The notes below the pieces were generated by a model. The model saw only the letters and a list, made by a program, of their open reading frames with translations, did no database searches and had not been told where the DNA came from. The translations under genes were made by a program, and so were the position numbers. A stretch of DNA of 64,000 bases from Eleginops maclovinus (Eukaryota; Chordata; Actinopteri; Perciformes; Eleginopidae), in the NCBI RefSeq assembly GCF_036324505.1, contig NC_086352.1, forward strand, positions 24,358,637-24,422,636. The letters run 5' to 3'. Below are positions 35,389 through 49,394 of the stretch, in pieces; within the stretch, counting starts at the first letter, position 1; each line of letters begins with the position of its first letter.

Positions 35389-38300
35389 CTCATTCCTCTT
35401 AAAGTTAAAAAAGACAGCCCTCTTTGAAGTAGCTGAAAAATAAGTCTGTAGAGTGAAGTTTACTGTTGTTGAATGTCCTTAGGTATTAAACAAATGTGTG
35501 CTTTAAGTAATGATGCTGAACAACACTGTGGAGAGCTGTTAGATGGACTGCAGCAAAGAAATGACATGACTGCACCAGTTGAGATTAAAAACATTAGTTG
35601 AGGTAGCAATTCCACTACTTAATGACCGTGTTTCAGTTTAAAGTTTCCCAAAACACATTAAAAGTGCCAAAAATTCCGCTTCATATGAGTATGAGTGATT
35701 ATTCAAATGATTTGTGGTCTGATCGTTGCTTACCAAAGACGTTTGAGACTGGCAGCATATTGGAATTTCTTAAAATTTGAGTATATTTTAATTATAATAC
35801 ATATTTGTGTTAAAAAAAAATACATGTTAACCCTTTAGAAGAAACTGCAACTAAATAACCAATTTAACTGTAGCTTTTTGCTAATGACTTTTGTTGACTT
35901 CAAGCATCACTTACTGCAGAAGTTACTGTAAGATAACAATGCAATGATATGACTTTGTAACACAAAGACTTTCTATCAATTGTATTGTCAACGTTATTTA
36001 CAGTGAAAAATAATTTAGAAACTGTGTCAGTGTAGGGTACAGCTAGATTAGATTTTTTAACAACGCTTGAGGTTCATTGTTTCTAATATTCCTTCACAAT
36101 GACATAGAAAACTGTAAACACTGGCTTGATGGGAAGAGGGAAGTGTAGAGACATTTCCTGAAGGGTAAGGTTCGGCACCAATAGAAACCATTCCTATGGT
36201 GGAATAGCAAGTTTAAGGTATAATCAGAAATTACTAATATTGTAAAATGCTTGACACCTCCTCTTCATCACCCGCCTCCCGTTTGCTACCCTCTGTTCCT
36301 TTTGTCCTTACATAATTTGTTAATTCTGTCCTATTTCCTCTGCTGCTGCTGCTGCTGCCATCGCTGTTCTTGCTTTAGGTCTTATTTGCAATGCTAATGA
36401 GGCGAAGCAGCAAGTAATGGTTTGTGGGGGGAGAAAAGCTGCCTGGAAAGATGGTGATATGGTAATGTGGCTCACTGTGGCATATGGACAATTCTCTTCA
36501 AGAGCGGCAACATCATTGCACACACAGTGTCATAGTGTAAATGTTACCAGATCTCATGAGTTAAAAAGACATCAGCAAAATAGAACTATGTAGTTACACA
36601 ATTAAAAAGAGATGTGTTTATTCATACCAAACCTAAGGAAGTCTTTCCTTTTTGCAGAACAAAAAAAAATCAATGTTCATATTGTCAACAGTATATCCAC
36701 TTTTGAATAAAAAGCGTAAATTAAAGATATAAGTCATAGCTCTGAAATATAGACATTGGTCATGGCAAACATACACTGTCACCTTATCTATGACAGAGAA
36801 TAGCTATAGTAACTGAGTAAAAGCTTTAATCAGTACAAAGCTGAGGGTAGGCACTTTCTATTTGATTCTTTAAGGACGAGATGTGAAGTGTTAAGACTGC
36901 CCTCACCTTTCCTTTTCCACAATTTAAGTTGACAAGATGATTCTTGATTAACGCAACAAGTACAGAACCATTACTGGATTTCAACCCATGTCACCATCAG
37001 GCAGCTTTCATTATGCATTTCCCCACTTATCAGCCTACCGCCCTTGTGATTAAAATTACAGTCACGGCAATAGCTCAGGCGAGTAAATGGATTATTGAAC
37101 AACTGTAAGCAGCTCGCTCTACAGAGCTGGCTGTAGACTTGCTGGCCAGACACAAAAATATCTAACATAAGCAATACTGCACATTGCAGCTCCAGAGAAC
37201 AAGAGTGGTATTCCTTTCATTATTGTTTCACAGATGTATTTTTGTTTCTTGGAAGTATTTGAAACCACTAAGTTTATGGTTGTTTTTCTGCCAGCCGCTG
37301 TCTTTGAAAGGTCAACACATGCATACATATGAGCTTAACTATCCTCTTTGAACCATTGTTCCTGATATGAAAAATGTTTTCCAATTGTAGAACTTTAATC
37401 CCTCTAATCGAGCGCGTTACAATTTACTGGTTACAGCCGGACCACTGGAGAAAAAGTTAAAGCACACTTAATGAATCACTGACGCTCCAGGCATTTTAGA
37501 TTTGTGATGTGGCTTTCCCCAAGCTGCTCTAAGTTAACTTAACAATTGCCATGTTATGGTGGTGTCTCTCTTCCCCAATGTAACACGCTTCATTTGTAAC
37601 ATATTTTATGGTCATCTTGACCCAATCAATTTGTGAAAGAGTCAGGTGTTATGACTTCTGACCAGTGCTTACTGAGATGATATGGATAAAAGCATCACAC
37701 ATGCTTTGAAGTTTAAATGGCGTAATCACAGAAATTCTCTTTACTGTTAGAAATTAATCTCCTCATTACTAACTAGGCCATTGATGCGTTCACAAATATT
37801 TACTCAATAATTATTTATCAAAATATGATTGAGTAAATGTTTTGTGAAAGCATTGCTAGTCTACTCTACAACATAGTTGCAATATGCATATATTAAGGTA
37901 TTTGGTTATGAAAACAGTGATTCAACCTAGATATGTAAGACACATGATATGTTTAAAGTGCTAGATTAGAGAATAGTGTTGCTTTGAATGTGTGTAATCG
38001 ATTATAGTTCCCACCATTTATTTTACTATTTTGCCTTAAGTTCTTGAAAGGGAATAAAGGGTTGGTGGAAAAGAGCCCCCCCTTTCCAAAATATTCATTT
38101 ATTTCAATACTTACAGGATGGGCTGAGCTTTTTCCTTTGATGCTTTTCTTTCCATTCAAAATCAGATATTCACGATACGGTCAAAAGCATAAAGTGTCAA
38201 AACTGGTAAATAGAGCATTTCATGTATTATTCCTTCATATGAAAAGAACATGTGAAATGGATGGCGGCATCCCCATACAATGAAAAAGGGAATCAAGTCT

Positions 38301-40324
38301 ATTTGTCCTAGTTTGGAGCTGTATTCATTTTATATAAGATATATAAGATGCAAGGTTTTCCCTTTATAATTAATATGGATATTATTACTTCCCACTATTA
38401 AACGTAAAGAAACGTTTTCTCAATTGTCCAATTAAAGGAATTGAAGAGTAGCCATTTCATATCATCTGTGAAGTCCTTGTTTCACTGAGCTGGTAGACCA
38501 TCAACAGTGTTTTATTATGTATTCATTTACTCAATGCAATGTCTAGTATGTCTTTTGTTACTTTCTAATGTCTATTTCGATACGGACGATTTTCATCAAT
38601 CAGTGGAGGAACTATCCTAAATCTGGAATGGGCTCCCTCTAGGCTGATTGAAAAGTCTTCTTCTTTCTGTTGATGTGACCAAACAGTTTGTCTCATCCAA
38701 TTCAGCTAATTCTCCTTTGTCTGTAGTCCTGGCCTCAAATGGAAAGATGGAGGCAATAGACTGTTTGAGTTGGATAACCTAGAAAATGATTGAAGGGGAA
38801 GGGAGAGGGGGAGACAAAGGAAAAGGTAAAGAGGTTACAAATAATATGAGCGCTTCAGTGATAGCCTGTGTATTGCGGGTGTAGGCAAATGAAGTATGAA
38901 AGGAATAATGCCCATCCTTCTTTCAAAGAATAACAACTGCTTCAACTGGCATATGGTTACACTTTTTCCCCTCATGTGCAGCCCATATTGCGCCATCAGA
39001 GCCAACATGATTACATACTTTCAAGTTGTGATTACATTACTGGAGTGAAAATATTTCATATTTTTGCATGATACTTCACATACCCAGCACACAGCTGTCT
39101 AAAGCAAAGGACACAGCTTATAACTAGCTAACATCTGCTATCATTTGCTAGTTATGTGTGAGTAGCTAACATGTTTATTGAAGGGTTTAGGATAACTCAT
39201 CTATTTTCATTCATTCTTTATTGTTAAACATATCTTTAGAAAATAAAAACATATTAATTACACAGGCCTAATGTTTGGCTAAAATGTTCTAAGTACCTGC
39301 GGTGAGTTAGCATGGATCATTTATCAACGTATTTATTTGACAAATTATTGATCAGTCAAAGGTTTGGGTTATGTCTGTGTCTTACATGGTCAAAGTTTTA
39401 ATCTGCATATGAAGTGGTTGATATAGCCTGAGCAAACAACCCCTATATTTCCATATTATATCCATTATTTGCTGACACTCATATATATATATTCCTATGG
39501 CAAGTTTTCACCTTGAATATTCTGGTCTGTTGGAACCCTCTGTGTTTATACAACCTTAATTGAAAAAGTGAAAGCAGGGTTTATTTTTTGTTTATACTTA
39601 ACTGTCACAAGCTTTTTGAAATAATGGTTTGAAATTATATGTTTCAGTGATTTGAAGGTGCAGTAATACTTTAAGAGCCTTTAGATGAATATGATGTAGA
39701 GCGGGGATGGTGCTTGCGGTTGTCTTATTCACCAGAGATGATGTGTTCATGAAGGCTGTAAGCTTTAAGTGCTGAGGTTACCCTTGTGTGCCGTATACTC
39801 TGTCTGAGTAAACAACACACAAGACTCTCAGATGTGAAATGTGGATTATGAGAGGACGCTTACTATGTATCATTGCTACATAAAAATCCAAGAATGCACA
39901 ACAATGTGTGCGGAGAATATTCATTTTTCATGGTTCAAGACATAATTGTTTTTGAGGGATGCTCAATAACATTACAAGGGATGAGAAACAGCTCTAAGTG
40001 ATGTATAAGGCAGCACAATGTGACGAGACGAGTGGCGCCTCCAAAGAAAAAAGATGATTTTTCCAGGTCACATCCAGGATTTATTTGTGGTGGGAATTTA
40101 TTTGGTGGTGGGACTTAGAATATCTTACTATTTTTCAAATGGCTGTGCCAGAAGTGTGTATTTCTAAGCATATTTCCCCTTAGTTTAGTCTTTATTACTT
40201 CATTTTCATATATTCTTCCTACATCATTTTTTTTTCCACATGCTTTACTTTTCATCATAAGAAAGTGAGTGCTTTATTCCTTTATTTATTCCCTTTGCAA
40301 CCATCATTTTGTCCTTCGAGAAGG

Positions 40325-40560
40325 AGAGCTTCAACAATTAGTTGAGTAATTAATTATTCATTCGGGATGGTTCCAGGTTGTCAAATGTGAGAATTAATTT
40401 GGATGGTTTTTATATCCTGTATAATCAAACATTGTACAGTTTTGGCTTGTAATTTGGACAAAACAAGACATTTGATGATGCTGCTTTGGCTGTTATCAAT
40501 TTGTTTTGTGTTTTTTCACAGTTCTCTGATTCTTTATAAAACTAAATATAAGTTAAGATA
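40325..40560 (-). repeat. ATTAATCGATTA-type repeat, long reverse copy
   Basis: GAGCTTCAACAATTAGTTGA, GGTTCCAGGTTGTCAAATGT, GGACAAAACAAGACATTTGA and TTCTTTATAAAACTAAA follow in the order expected for the reverse complement of the family at 15200-15485. Confidence 0.6.
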
Positions 40561-40604
40561 TGTGTTGATTTATTATTTATCCAGCATTTTATTTACTGCA
40601 GTTT

Positions 40605-40646
40605 AAAACATGAATCAAGAACTGTAATGTTCTTGATTCATGTTTT
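40605..40646. repeat. Perfect 18-bp inverted repeat with 6-nt loop
   Basis: AAAACATGAATCAAGAAC (40605-40622), loop TGTAAT, then its exact reverse complement (40629-40646). It lies just beyond a repeat copy. Confidence 0.98.
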
Positions 40647-41254
40647 TCTCTGCCTGTTTTCTTTTTTCCGATAGTGTGACACCACAGTTATTTCCACAAC
40701 ACTGCGAAAGCACATTAAGCAATTGGTGCAAAGGTTAAAGGCCGTTTGGCTCGCAGTGTTTGAAACCTTAACCGATCCAAAACAGCTGATCTGATTCTTA
40801 TAATCTGTCTGACCCTCAGGTCCGGTTCATTAAACAGACTTACTGAGATAGCCAGCTGTCAAACATATTCTCAGTATTTAAAACACAGCGTCGAGAGAGA
40901 AACACGAGAAGTGATAATTCAAGTATAATAAAGGCTCTTGCTTGCAGCCTCTGTCTACTTAATGTTAGTCCTTTTTTTCTACAGCACCGATTGTGAAATC
41001 TGTGTGTTTGAGTAGCACACCACTTGAAAAGGCCTTTCAAGTGAGATTGCCTGCTCCCCATGGGGTTGGGTACTCCACAACCATCACAGAAAAGAGACAA
41101 TTAAAAGATAGTACCGTCTATTTCAGTCTTTAGATCGATGTTTCCAATGTGATGAAACACTTGCATAGATAAAATTAAACAATGATATATATAATTGTAC
41201 ATTAATTAACTGAGAGTCTCTACTTTATTACATAGTATGCTTTTCCTTAATTGC

Positions 41255-41345
41255 AGTTGACAATTATTTCTGGTGATTAATCAGATGACTTTTTTCTTGA
41301 TTCATTATTCAAAACGTTTGAAAACATTAAAAGATGGCCTTCACA
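41255..41345 (+). repeat. Fragment of ATTAATCGATTA-type repeat
   Basis: TTGCAGTTGACAATTATTTC, GGTGATTAATCAGATGACTT and TTTTCTTGATTCATTATTC match the 5' end of the family. Diverged. Confidence 0.5.
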
Positions 41346-42422
41346 ATATCCTAGAGATTCACAAAAAATACAAAAGTATTCAATTTGCATTAGTGTCTTG
41401 AATTAAATAATCTGGATCTATGTTTTTTGGGGGTTGGGGGCCTTAACAATGAAGAGATTATTAAAGTAGTACCACCAAGCATCAACAAATGGTTTCAGAA
41501 TAATTCTAAAACCTTGATTGAACACATGCTGGATGGTTGATTGCAATCTGTAGCTCAGTAGCAAACCAATAATCTATATATTGCTTGGGGATAGTGAAGA
41601 AAAATAAGCCTCTCAGGAAACCGGAAAGATGGAGTATGTGACACTTGAATTGACTCTGAGCAGAAAAGGAGTCAGTAAGCTCATTCTAGGGAGGATGGAA
41701 CAGTAACAGTGACTTCTTCCTCTGCCTTCAGCTCGCTCTGCAGCAATTCACTGTATGAGCTCTTAAGTCTTTATCTCAATCTTTCTCTCTGCCTCACATA
41801 ACCCTCTTCACACTTTGCCTGAGAGCACCTGAGCTTTGAAGGAAGGACATGTACACACACATACATACGCACAAACCCACACAAAAGACACACGCATCAA
41901 CTGCAGCTGAGCCCCCCTGCCTTCAGTGGTGTTAGGACTCCATCTTTTTCCCTCAGCTGTGGAAATAGCCAGATTACTAATGGCTGGGAACGGATATACC
42001 CTAACACCATGAGACTTTTCAACAGTATCAAAATCACTCCATGTACTTTTGTAAACTACACTTTTATGTATCCAAAGAAAAAGTCCTTAACTCCTATGAT
42101 GTGTTTTAATATTAGTGAGTTTTTAATTTAGCTAACATCAAAGCCTTGATATCTTGAAGTCTTGAGGCTTGTTTTAATTCAAAAGTATATGTCCTCTACT
42201 GTTGACTGAATGAATGACAGACCTAAGTTTAGTGAATAAAAGAAAATGACTACATCAAGCATTAAAAATGATTGCCTCTCAAGCTGTTTTTGCTACTGCT
42301 AAGACTGCAATAGCTATACTGTCTTAAACATTTCAAAATCCAATAAAGCTGCAAACAGGGATAAAGGAATTCTCGCACATCCACGGACACCGGAGATTCT
42401 GAAATGTCCTGATGCACTAGGC

Positions 42423-42645
42423 CAATCATATGCTCTGTTTGAATGGGGAAATCAAATTAAATGTTTCAACGGGCAAATTAATTAGCACCATCCAATGGGC
42501 CAAACAAATGACTCATTTGAATGGGCCAATCAAATGACTTGATTCAATGGACCAATCAATTGGCTCAATCCAATGGTACAATCAGAACTCTAGATGCAGT
42601 GAGACAATTAATTTACTGGATTCCAATGGGCCAATCAAACAGCTG
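42423..42645 (+). repeat. 26-bp minisatellite rich in CCAAT motifs, about 9 copies
   Basis: Diverged units of 25-27 bp with a consensus close to CAATCAAATGACTCATTTGA then ATGGGC. Most unit junctions give CCAATC or CCAAT on the + strand, and some give ATTGG. The units differ at many positions, so it is older than the array at 7171. Confidence 0.85.
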
Positions 42646-45600
42646 ATTTTCTGTTATAAAAGGTCATGCAACAAAGTCTGACTAAAGTCTACTAACCGTA
42701 ACTCATGAGGTATCATTGCTCTCAGCTGAGTGCTCCTGTGTAATTGTTTATGGCAGCATTGGCTCACCTCCATCACCTAAATGCACATGGATGTGTCAGG
42801 GCCTGCTCATCGTGACTGCTGCTTTAGTAATTTCTACAATTCTGACAAGAATCAAGTTTCTTTTCTGAAGTCTTATGGCGTTATTGTTTCAAAATAAACG
42901 TGAAACTATTCCCTACATTCACAGCTACAGTGAAGGTCTACAGGGAAATGTTGGGAATGTGAGTTTTTAAATTCTGGATAGATGAGGCCAAGAACTGAAC
43001 CATGACTGAAAAGGACATACCATTTGATGGATGACTGAAGGGAGATTTTTATGCAAGGACCAAAAACTAACAGGGAAGTATGAAATAGTATATTAACACG
43101 AAAATGCAATCCATAAATGCTTTGAAACAATATAACCAAGGCTTAAATGTATAGTGTAGAGAGCAAAACTGAAACGGTCTGATTTTAAAATGGCTCTGGT
43201 TGAGTCTTTGTATACGGCCGCCTCACACCCACACATTCTCTCAATTGTACTCCACCTCTTCCTGAAACCCCCCCCCACCCTTCCTCAAACATGCCTTCCT
43301 CTTCATGTTAATTATCAAGTGTGCTGCCTTATTCCTCCAACAGCTTGTTAAGCTCTCCAGGAGCATAGTTAACCCACTTTACAAGCAGATATGTGGGCCA
43401 GAACCATGCTGATGGCTCCTTAGACTATATAGATCTATATTAAAGGCAGTTAACCTGCACTAGAGATACAGCCACATAGAAAAACAGCTCTGACTTCATT
43501 TCAAAAGTATTTAACACAGCGTTGCTGCCATACCGAGGGGTTTAGTAGTTTGTAAATTATCTTGTTATTGTAAAAACAGTTGATCTAGATTGAGAATCAA
43601 TTGGATGTCTGGAATTTTTAATATTTCTTTGTATAAAATGTATTTAACAATTTTTGCCACAGTGTTACACAATAGAGGGGCAATTTCATTTTTAATAGTT
43701 ATTAAAAATCAAGCTTTTAATTGACAGAGGGGGTTTCCTGGTGTAGAACAAGTACAGCAAATGTCAGCTGTTTGCTCAACACTCAAGGACGCAATTGTTC
43801 AAGTGTGCATCATAGCCATCAGTAGATATCATTAGTATGCTAATAAATATAATTTGCTTTCAGTTAAGGAGTGCCACTTACTCAGCTTGTACTTCCTGTA
43901 TTTGCAAAGAAACACACACACTATATTATTACACGCTTCACTTGCTGCAGGATGTAAACTTATTAATGGATGGATTAATGGTTTGTATGTTAACATCAAT
44001 AGATTGGCACTGGTAGGAGTTTTAGAGGAATCCCGTAATGAACAAATGTGTAGCTATTCTAAGGGTTGAAATGTTGTCCAGTTGGTCGATGCCCAATGAA
44101 CTCGAACATTTTTTATAATCCTCTTAATTCAACTAGAACTCCATTTGTTGTTGGTTATACAAATATTGGATTGTAGCCACATTGCTATTGTGGGTCAAAA
44201 GGAACTTGAGTTCTATTTACAAATCCCTTAGATAAACAAATGTGACATTTTTATGATCCCAGCCACACCTCTTTGTTTCTGGATTGGCGTGTATTGAGAC
44301 TAAGCCAAAAACGTTTGGGCTTTGTCTATTTTTTACTATAAATGTTTACTATATGTTATTGAAGTATCCCTTGGAGTTTCTCAGGCATCAAACTTTATTA
44401 TTAAAAATGTTAGAACACAAATAAATATACAACATTTCTTTAAAACACATGCGGCCATCCTGAGTTAGAGCTGATCTATTGTGTTCCCGTTTCTTGTCAT
44501 AAACGACATTAATATTTACACATTTAAGCAACCAGAGACAGCAGTGCATCCTATTAGCACTGTGAAGTAAATATCAGTGCCCCCGTCATGCTCAGCTTAG
44601 ACACAGACAAGATTGGAATATGCAGCACCAATTATAAACCTGCATGTATATCCAACCCATCACCGCCGAAACTGCCTGAAGCCCTGTCTCAATGCCTCTT
44701 CTATTCTGAAGGTTACATTGTGTCCAAGTCGACACGCTGAATCCTCCATTAACACAGCTCCCTGTAAAAGCATGGAGTCATTCTGCAAATTTCCATCATT
44801 AGCCGTACCTCCTCTGTGCCTCCCCGCCCCCACTCTTCAACAAAAATCAATAGCATCTGCTGCCGCACAGCTAAGCCTGCTTCATTGCTGATGTAGACAA
44901 ACAGTGGGTGAGCTAAATTGATTAAGCATCCAGCTATTTTTAAAGATGATGATTTCCAAGTTTGTCATCATTGCTGAAACAGTAAAATAGGAGTAGAGCC
45001 TTGACTCCTTTCATGTTCTGGTGGTTCATACAAAGGAACAAAGAAATCATCTGCTATAACTTTGTGATAAAATAAACATGAACATGTTATCCATGCCTGC
45101 CACAGCTTTTGAAATGATGATGAAAGGGCTTCGACACACTCTGTGTCTGTACAGGCATCATTTTGTCACATGCCTACAGTTGCTTGTGGGTAATTAGCGT
45201 GCGACACAGAATGCTGCTAAGCTAACAAACAATGCATACAAGAGAGCTAATTGCATGTCTTGGCATATTTGCAGTCATTATCAACCCCACCCACCTCCAT
45301 AACCACCCATGCTCTTTTTAAATGTTAGCCTCTTTAAGTGTTATCATAACTCACATGACAGCAAACTGTTAATCGGGAAACGGCTTTACTTCCTTCACCC
45401 TGTGCTCCCTTCCCCCAGCTGCCTCAGTGTATTTGCAGTGCATCTGTTTAAAGTGTGTGTTTGCCTGAACAACAGAGGGTTGCACTGCTGGAGGAAGTGT
45501 TTGTTTATCCACATTTTTGTTCAAATAACTACTATAGATTTCCTTGAATTGTTGTAGGTTGCCATAATATTAATGACTGAGTATGCACAAGCTTCTTTGT

Positions 45601-46846
45601 CAAAGATGCACACCTTATTCATGCACACATGTGTGAGTAAATGTATTGTTGGATGAATTCATCTGTGGGCCTGCGCGCATGAGAATAACACAGCTCTATT
45701 TCCATTTTTATGAACAATCCAGTTACCTCTGTCAGGGAGACTGATGGAGAGAGGTCTGCTGGATCAATGTCATTGTGCCTCTGGCATGCCAAGGAGCTTG
45801 TCCACAGTTACTGCTTCTTTTAAATCCAATCCCTTCTCCCCAACACACTTAGACACACATACAAAGTATCAAGTACATAGACTTTGTCACGCAAATCATT
45901 TCTCACATATTCACTTTTTCCCTCACAATTCACCCCCATCAGTAGCCTGGATATTTTCTGACATTTGACAGGCCCATCAGCCTTTTTCCTACTCGCACTC
46001 CACAGACAGCTTTGCCTGCAGAGACCCAAACATAACCTTGAGCTAACTTAACCTTGAGCTAAATGAGCTACTTAACCAGACCCAAGAGGTTCCTCTGATC
46101 TTTGCTGGTCATAATGTTAGCCTTGGGCGCTCAAGCATCTAAGCAAGAACCTGAAAAGGAGAACAAACGTGCCAAAACAAAGCGCTAAAACATTTAACAA
46201 TCAAAATCGGTCACTTTTAAAGCCCCAGCTGTTATTATTTTTGTCAGAACTGCTTCTCTCACCCACACAGAAAGAAACACACACACCATTTGGTGCATGC
46301 TTTTATCCGAAGTAGTCCGAATTATGTGCAGTGGGGGTGGAAGCAGTAACCCTGGCGGTGTTCGTACTTTCTCTCTCCCCTTTGAGATACATAGCACCAC
46401 ATGGAGCAAACAGATAGATAAATCCTTTAGCTGTGTAAGATTAATCAGAAATGATGTCGGCTATTAGACAATGTCAGGCAAATGAAATGTGTTCCCCAGT
46501 TTCTTGTTGACGTCAGTGTAAGAACACAACAAGCCAAATTAAACCCCCCTCTGGGCTTTTATGATAAACAGCATGAAGATAGTCTGGCAAACTGTAACGT
46601 CTTTGCATTTGACTGTCAAAAAGAAGAATTCATCCCACCAACAGCTTGTCTAAGACATGTTAAGCAGAGGTTTTTGTTATACTCCCCCACTGAGGATCCT
46701 TATATTTGAAAGATGTGAAGCATACAGCCAAGACCTCATGCAAGCTTTGTGCAGATGTCATATAATCCATATTATATATATATGATATGGATTGTGAAAG
46801 GACCCTAGCCTACAGAAACACGCTTGTATTGAAATACATATATATA

Positions 46847-46887
46847 TTCAAGGTTTCAAGGTTTCAAGGTTGAAACCTTGAAACCTT
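46847..46887. repeat. (TTCAAGGT)3 array forming a perfect 17-bp hairpin
   Basis: Three TTCAAGGT units are followed at once by two TGAAACCT units. The arms 46850-46866 and 46871-46887 are perfect complements with a 4-nt loop. The TTCAAGGT unit resembles the tail of the LINE ending at 55463. Confidence 0.95.
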
Positions 46888-47254
46888 AAGCCTAGGTACT
46901 GTACATTTTCAGTATCAATGTTTACTAAATTATTTAGGAGGGTACATTAACATATTTGTTATTTCTGTGAGAGTGCCACAATCAATAATGGGAGTCTGCT
47001 TGTGTTGCTCTCTTTGTTTGTTGCTGCTGTTCTCTGATGCTGAGTTAGTCATATAAATCACAGTGCAAAAATAAGTGGAAGATCCATAAATGAAGCCACA
47101 CTATGTTGGATTTATTTTTATACTACACTGTTGAAAGATAAACTCTCCGGATGCCAAGTTTCAACAGACAAATTGCTTAAAGTATGCTTTTTCTTAGATT
47201 ACAGAGCCCCAAAAATGCTGCTTTTTTAGAAATATTTAGTTAGAAGATTACAAC

Positions 47255-47400
47255 TCTGGCATCTGACAGCTAGCTTAGCTTAGCATCAAGGCTGGCAAGT
47301 AAATTCTGCAAGTCTTAATCCTTCTAAAGTTAAGAAAATCTGCCTACTAGCACCCCAAAGGCTTTTGCTTTAGTACAAAGCCATAATAATAAATTAAAAT
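47255..47400 (+). repeat. GGTTAGCTTAGC-type interspersed repeat, second segment
   Basis: GCTAGCTTAGCTTAGCATCA, AGGCTGG, then AAAATCTGCCTACTAGCACC correspond to the downstream half of the family whose upstream half is at 18530-18700. This segment order is common in percomorph genomes. Confidence 0.6.
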
Positions 47401-48230
47401 GTGTATATTTACAGACAGTGGCAGTGTTTGTCTTTGGGTGTAGTCATTTCCTAGAGTTCTGTCGTAAAAGTGAGGATGTAAATTCAACCACTTATGGCCA
47501 AAAAATTGTCTCAACATCGCAAGATAATGATAGCGCTCTTTAAAGATGCTGGTGAGATTTTGTATACTTGCTGTTGGCTTTAGCTATATATTTACAAATA
47601 TGAGATTGGAGTCGATCTTCACTTGAATATATTATGAAGAGAGAAGACAGAGACAGACTCTGGTGATTTAATTAGTGTATTCTGTTTCAACAAATGTAGC
47701 TTATTCAACATTTGAACAATCATGTTGTTTGTTTTTAGTTTGAAATAAAGAAACCTCCCCAGTGCATATTGCTGCTAATGCATTTGTAAATTAGTTTTAA
47801 GGTGTCATATTTACACAGAATATTCAAAGTTACAATAGAGAATTGCCTTCAGTGAAATGTGTTTTGCCAATTGTTTCAACACATTTCTGAAAACAAAAAT
47901 GTTGTTGGACTAATTTAGTTTGAGTGGGTTTACCTCCTGCCAGTAGAACAGAGTCTGCTTTTCAGGTGGCTCAGTGCCCAGTGTTTGAGGTGCAAATATG
48001 GATGTAGCTGTTCCTACCAAAAGTGATGTTATACAGTATTAATGAATCAAACTAATATGTGGACTAAGGTACACAGTTTGATAGTCTCTGCATATGCAGC
48101 ATACAGATATAAAATGCATAGTTATGTTATTCTGAGCCCACTGGTAAACAACAAGCACTACTGTACTGTACATCACTATGCAGGAACAAAGCAAATGCAC
48201 AAAGCTTCTCATCTCCTGACCTTAAGTCTA

Positions 48231-48261
48231 GTGTGTGTGTGCGTGCGTGCGCACGCGTGCG
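48231..48261. repeat. Alternating purine-pyrimidine tract, Z-DNA prone
   Basis: (GT)5 runs into GCGTGCGTGCGCACGCGTGC with an inner palindrome GCACGCGTGC, then GA repeats and a polypyrimidine stretch to about 48480. The 201-codon frame that crosses it shows no domain. Confidence 0.9.
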
Positions 48262-49394
48262 AGAGAGAGAGAAGAGAGTGCCTGCAGGGGTGTCAGCGGA
48301 GGTTTAAGATATTCAGCTTGCTGTCAGTACCGACACATTTCTCCCTCTGCACCACTGCACAGATATGCAAATCCAGACTCCTCAGAATGCAGAGCACCAG
48401 ATCAGCTTCAATTTATTCCATTCTGCTCTCTCCCTCCCTCTCTGTTCCTCTCTGTCTCTCCCCCTCTCCGCTGTCTCCATTCTGCCTTTGGTTTTCTGTT
48501 CGGTGTGAGCTGCTCTGTTCATGGCATATGCCCCCAATGAGGAATTGTATAGAGGTGAGAGGATTTCTACCAAGTGTGGGCTTAGTGCAAAGAAGCGCTT
48601 CAGTCTTTCAATCTAGTACAAGGTACAAGAGGTGCGAGATTGCCTGAGTCTGTGCGCATTTCAGCACATATACTCTCCCGTGTGTGTGTTTTATTTCTGG
48701 CGTTGTTGAGGTTTGTTTGTATTGTACACACACAACAATGCGCCTCTCCCTTTCCTCTTGTTAATTACCAGCAATAGAGGTCTACATTGCTCGTGGTAAA
48801 ACACAATTAGCCAGTTGCCAAGCTGCTCTCAAAAAGGCTATCTCACCAACACACAGTGTCATCAGTAATCTAGTCTCAGCATAATCTAAATGCCAATGTC
48901 TATCCTCTGTGATCCATCCCCAGCCCACACTACATTTACATTCTAATTAGATGTGGCCGTGGCGGCTTTATAAGGACCCTTTTTAATAACATGGCTGTAG
49001 TCACCTTTTCAGAGTCCCATCGCGGCTGTAAAAAAGTGGGCTACACTTTATATTTTGTCCCTTTGACATTGTGGCTGCTGTGGATTTAAGTAGCTTTTTA
49101 AAGCCCTCGGCACCCGAGTGTGTGTAGCCTGACAAGAGGTTTTCTTGTCTCTAGAGGATGAATTGTAAATGGAATTGTAAGAAATGTAGATGTAGTGTCA
49201 AAGAAGGGATAAAACGCTAATGCTATACACATCACACCCACTTTGTCCGTAATAAAGCATAAAGGACGTGTGAGTGTAGTCCTAGTAGGATTGTTTTTAG
49301 CATTTGTTTGAATAAAGGAATTCATTTTCCTTTTATTTAATGTTATATCTGTAGTGCTAAACAATGACTTCTCATAATGTGTTTAATTTGTAAT

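Noticed and set aside
42946..42990. Second possible TRIP4 last exon (CAG then W-K-C-W-E-C)
   Set aside because: It does not match the K-I-H-Q-G tail and stops after 12 residues.
48042..48647. 201-codon plus-strand frame
   Set aside because: It crosses a GT/GA microsatellite and a CT-rich tract, has Ser/Leu/Cys-biased composition and no recognisable domain.
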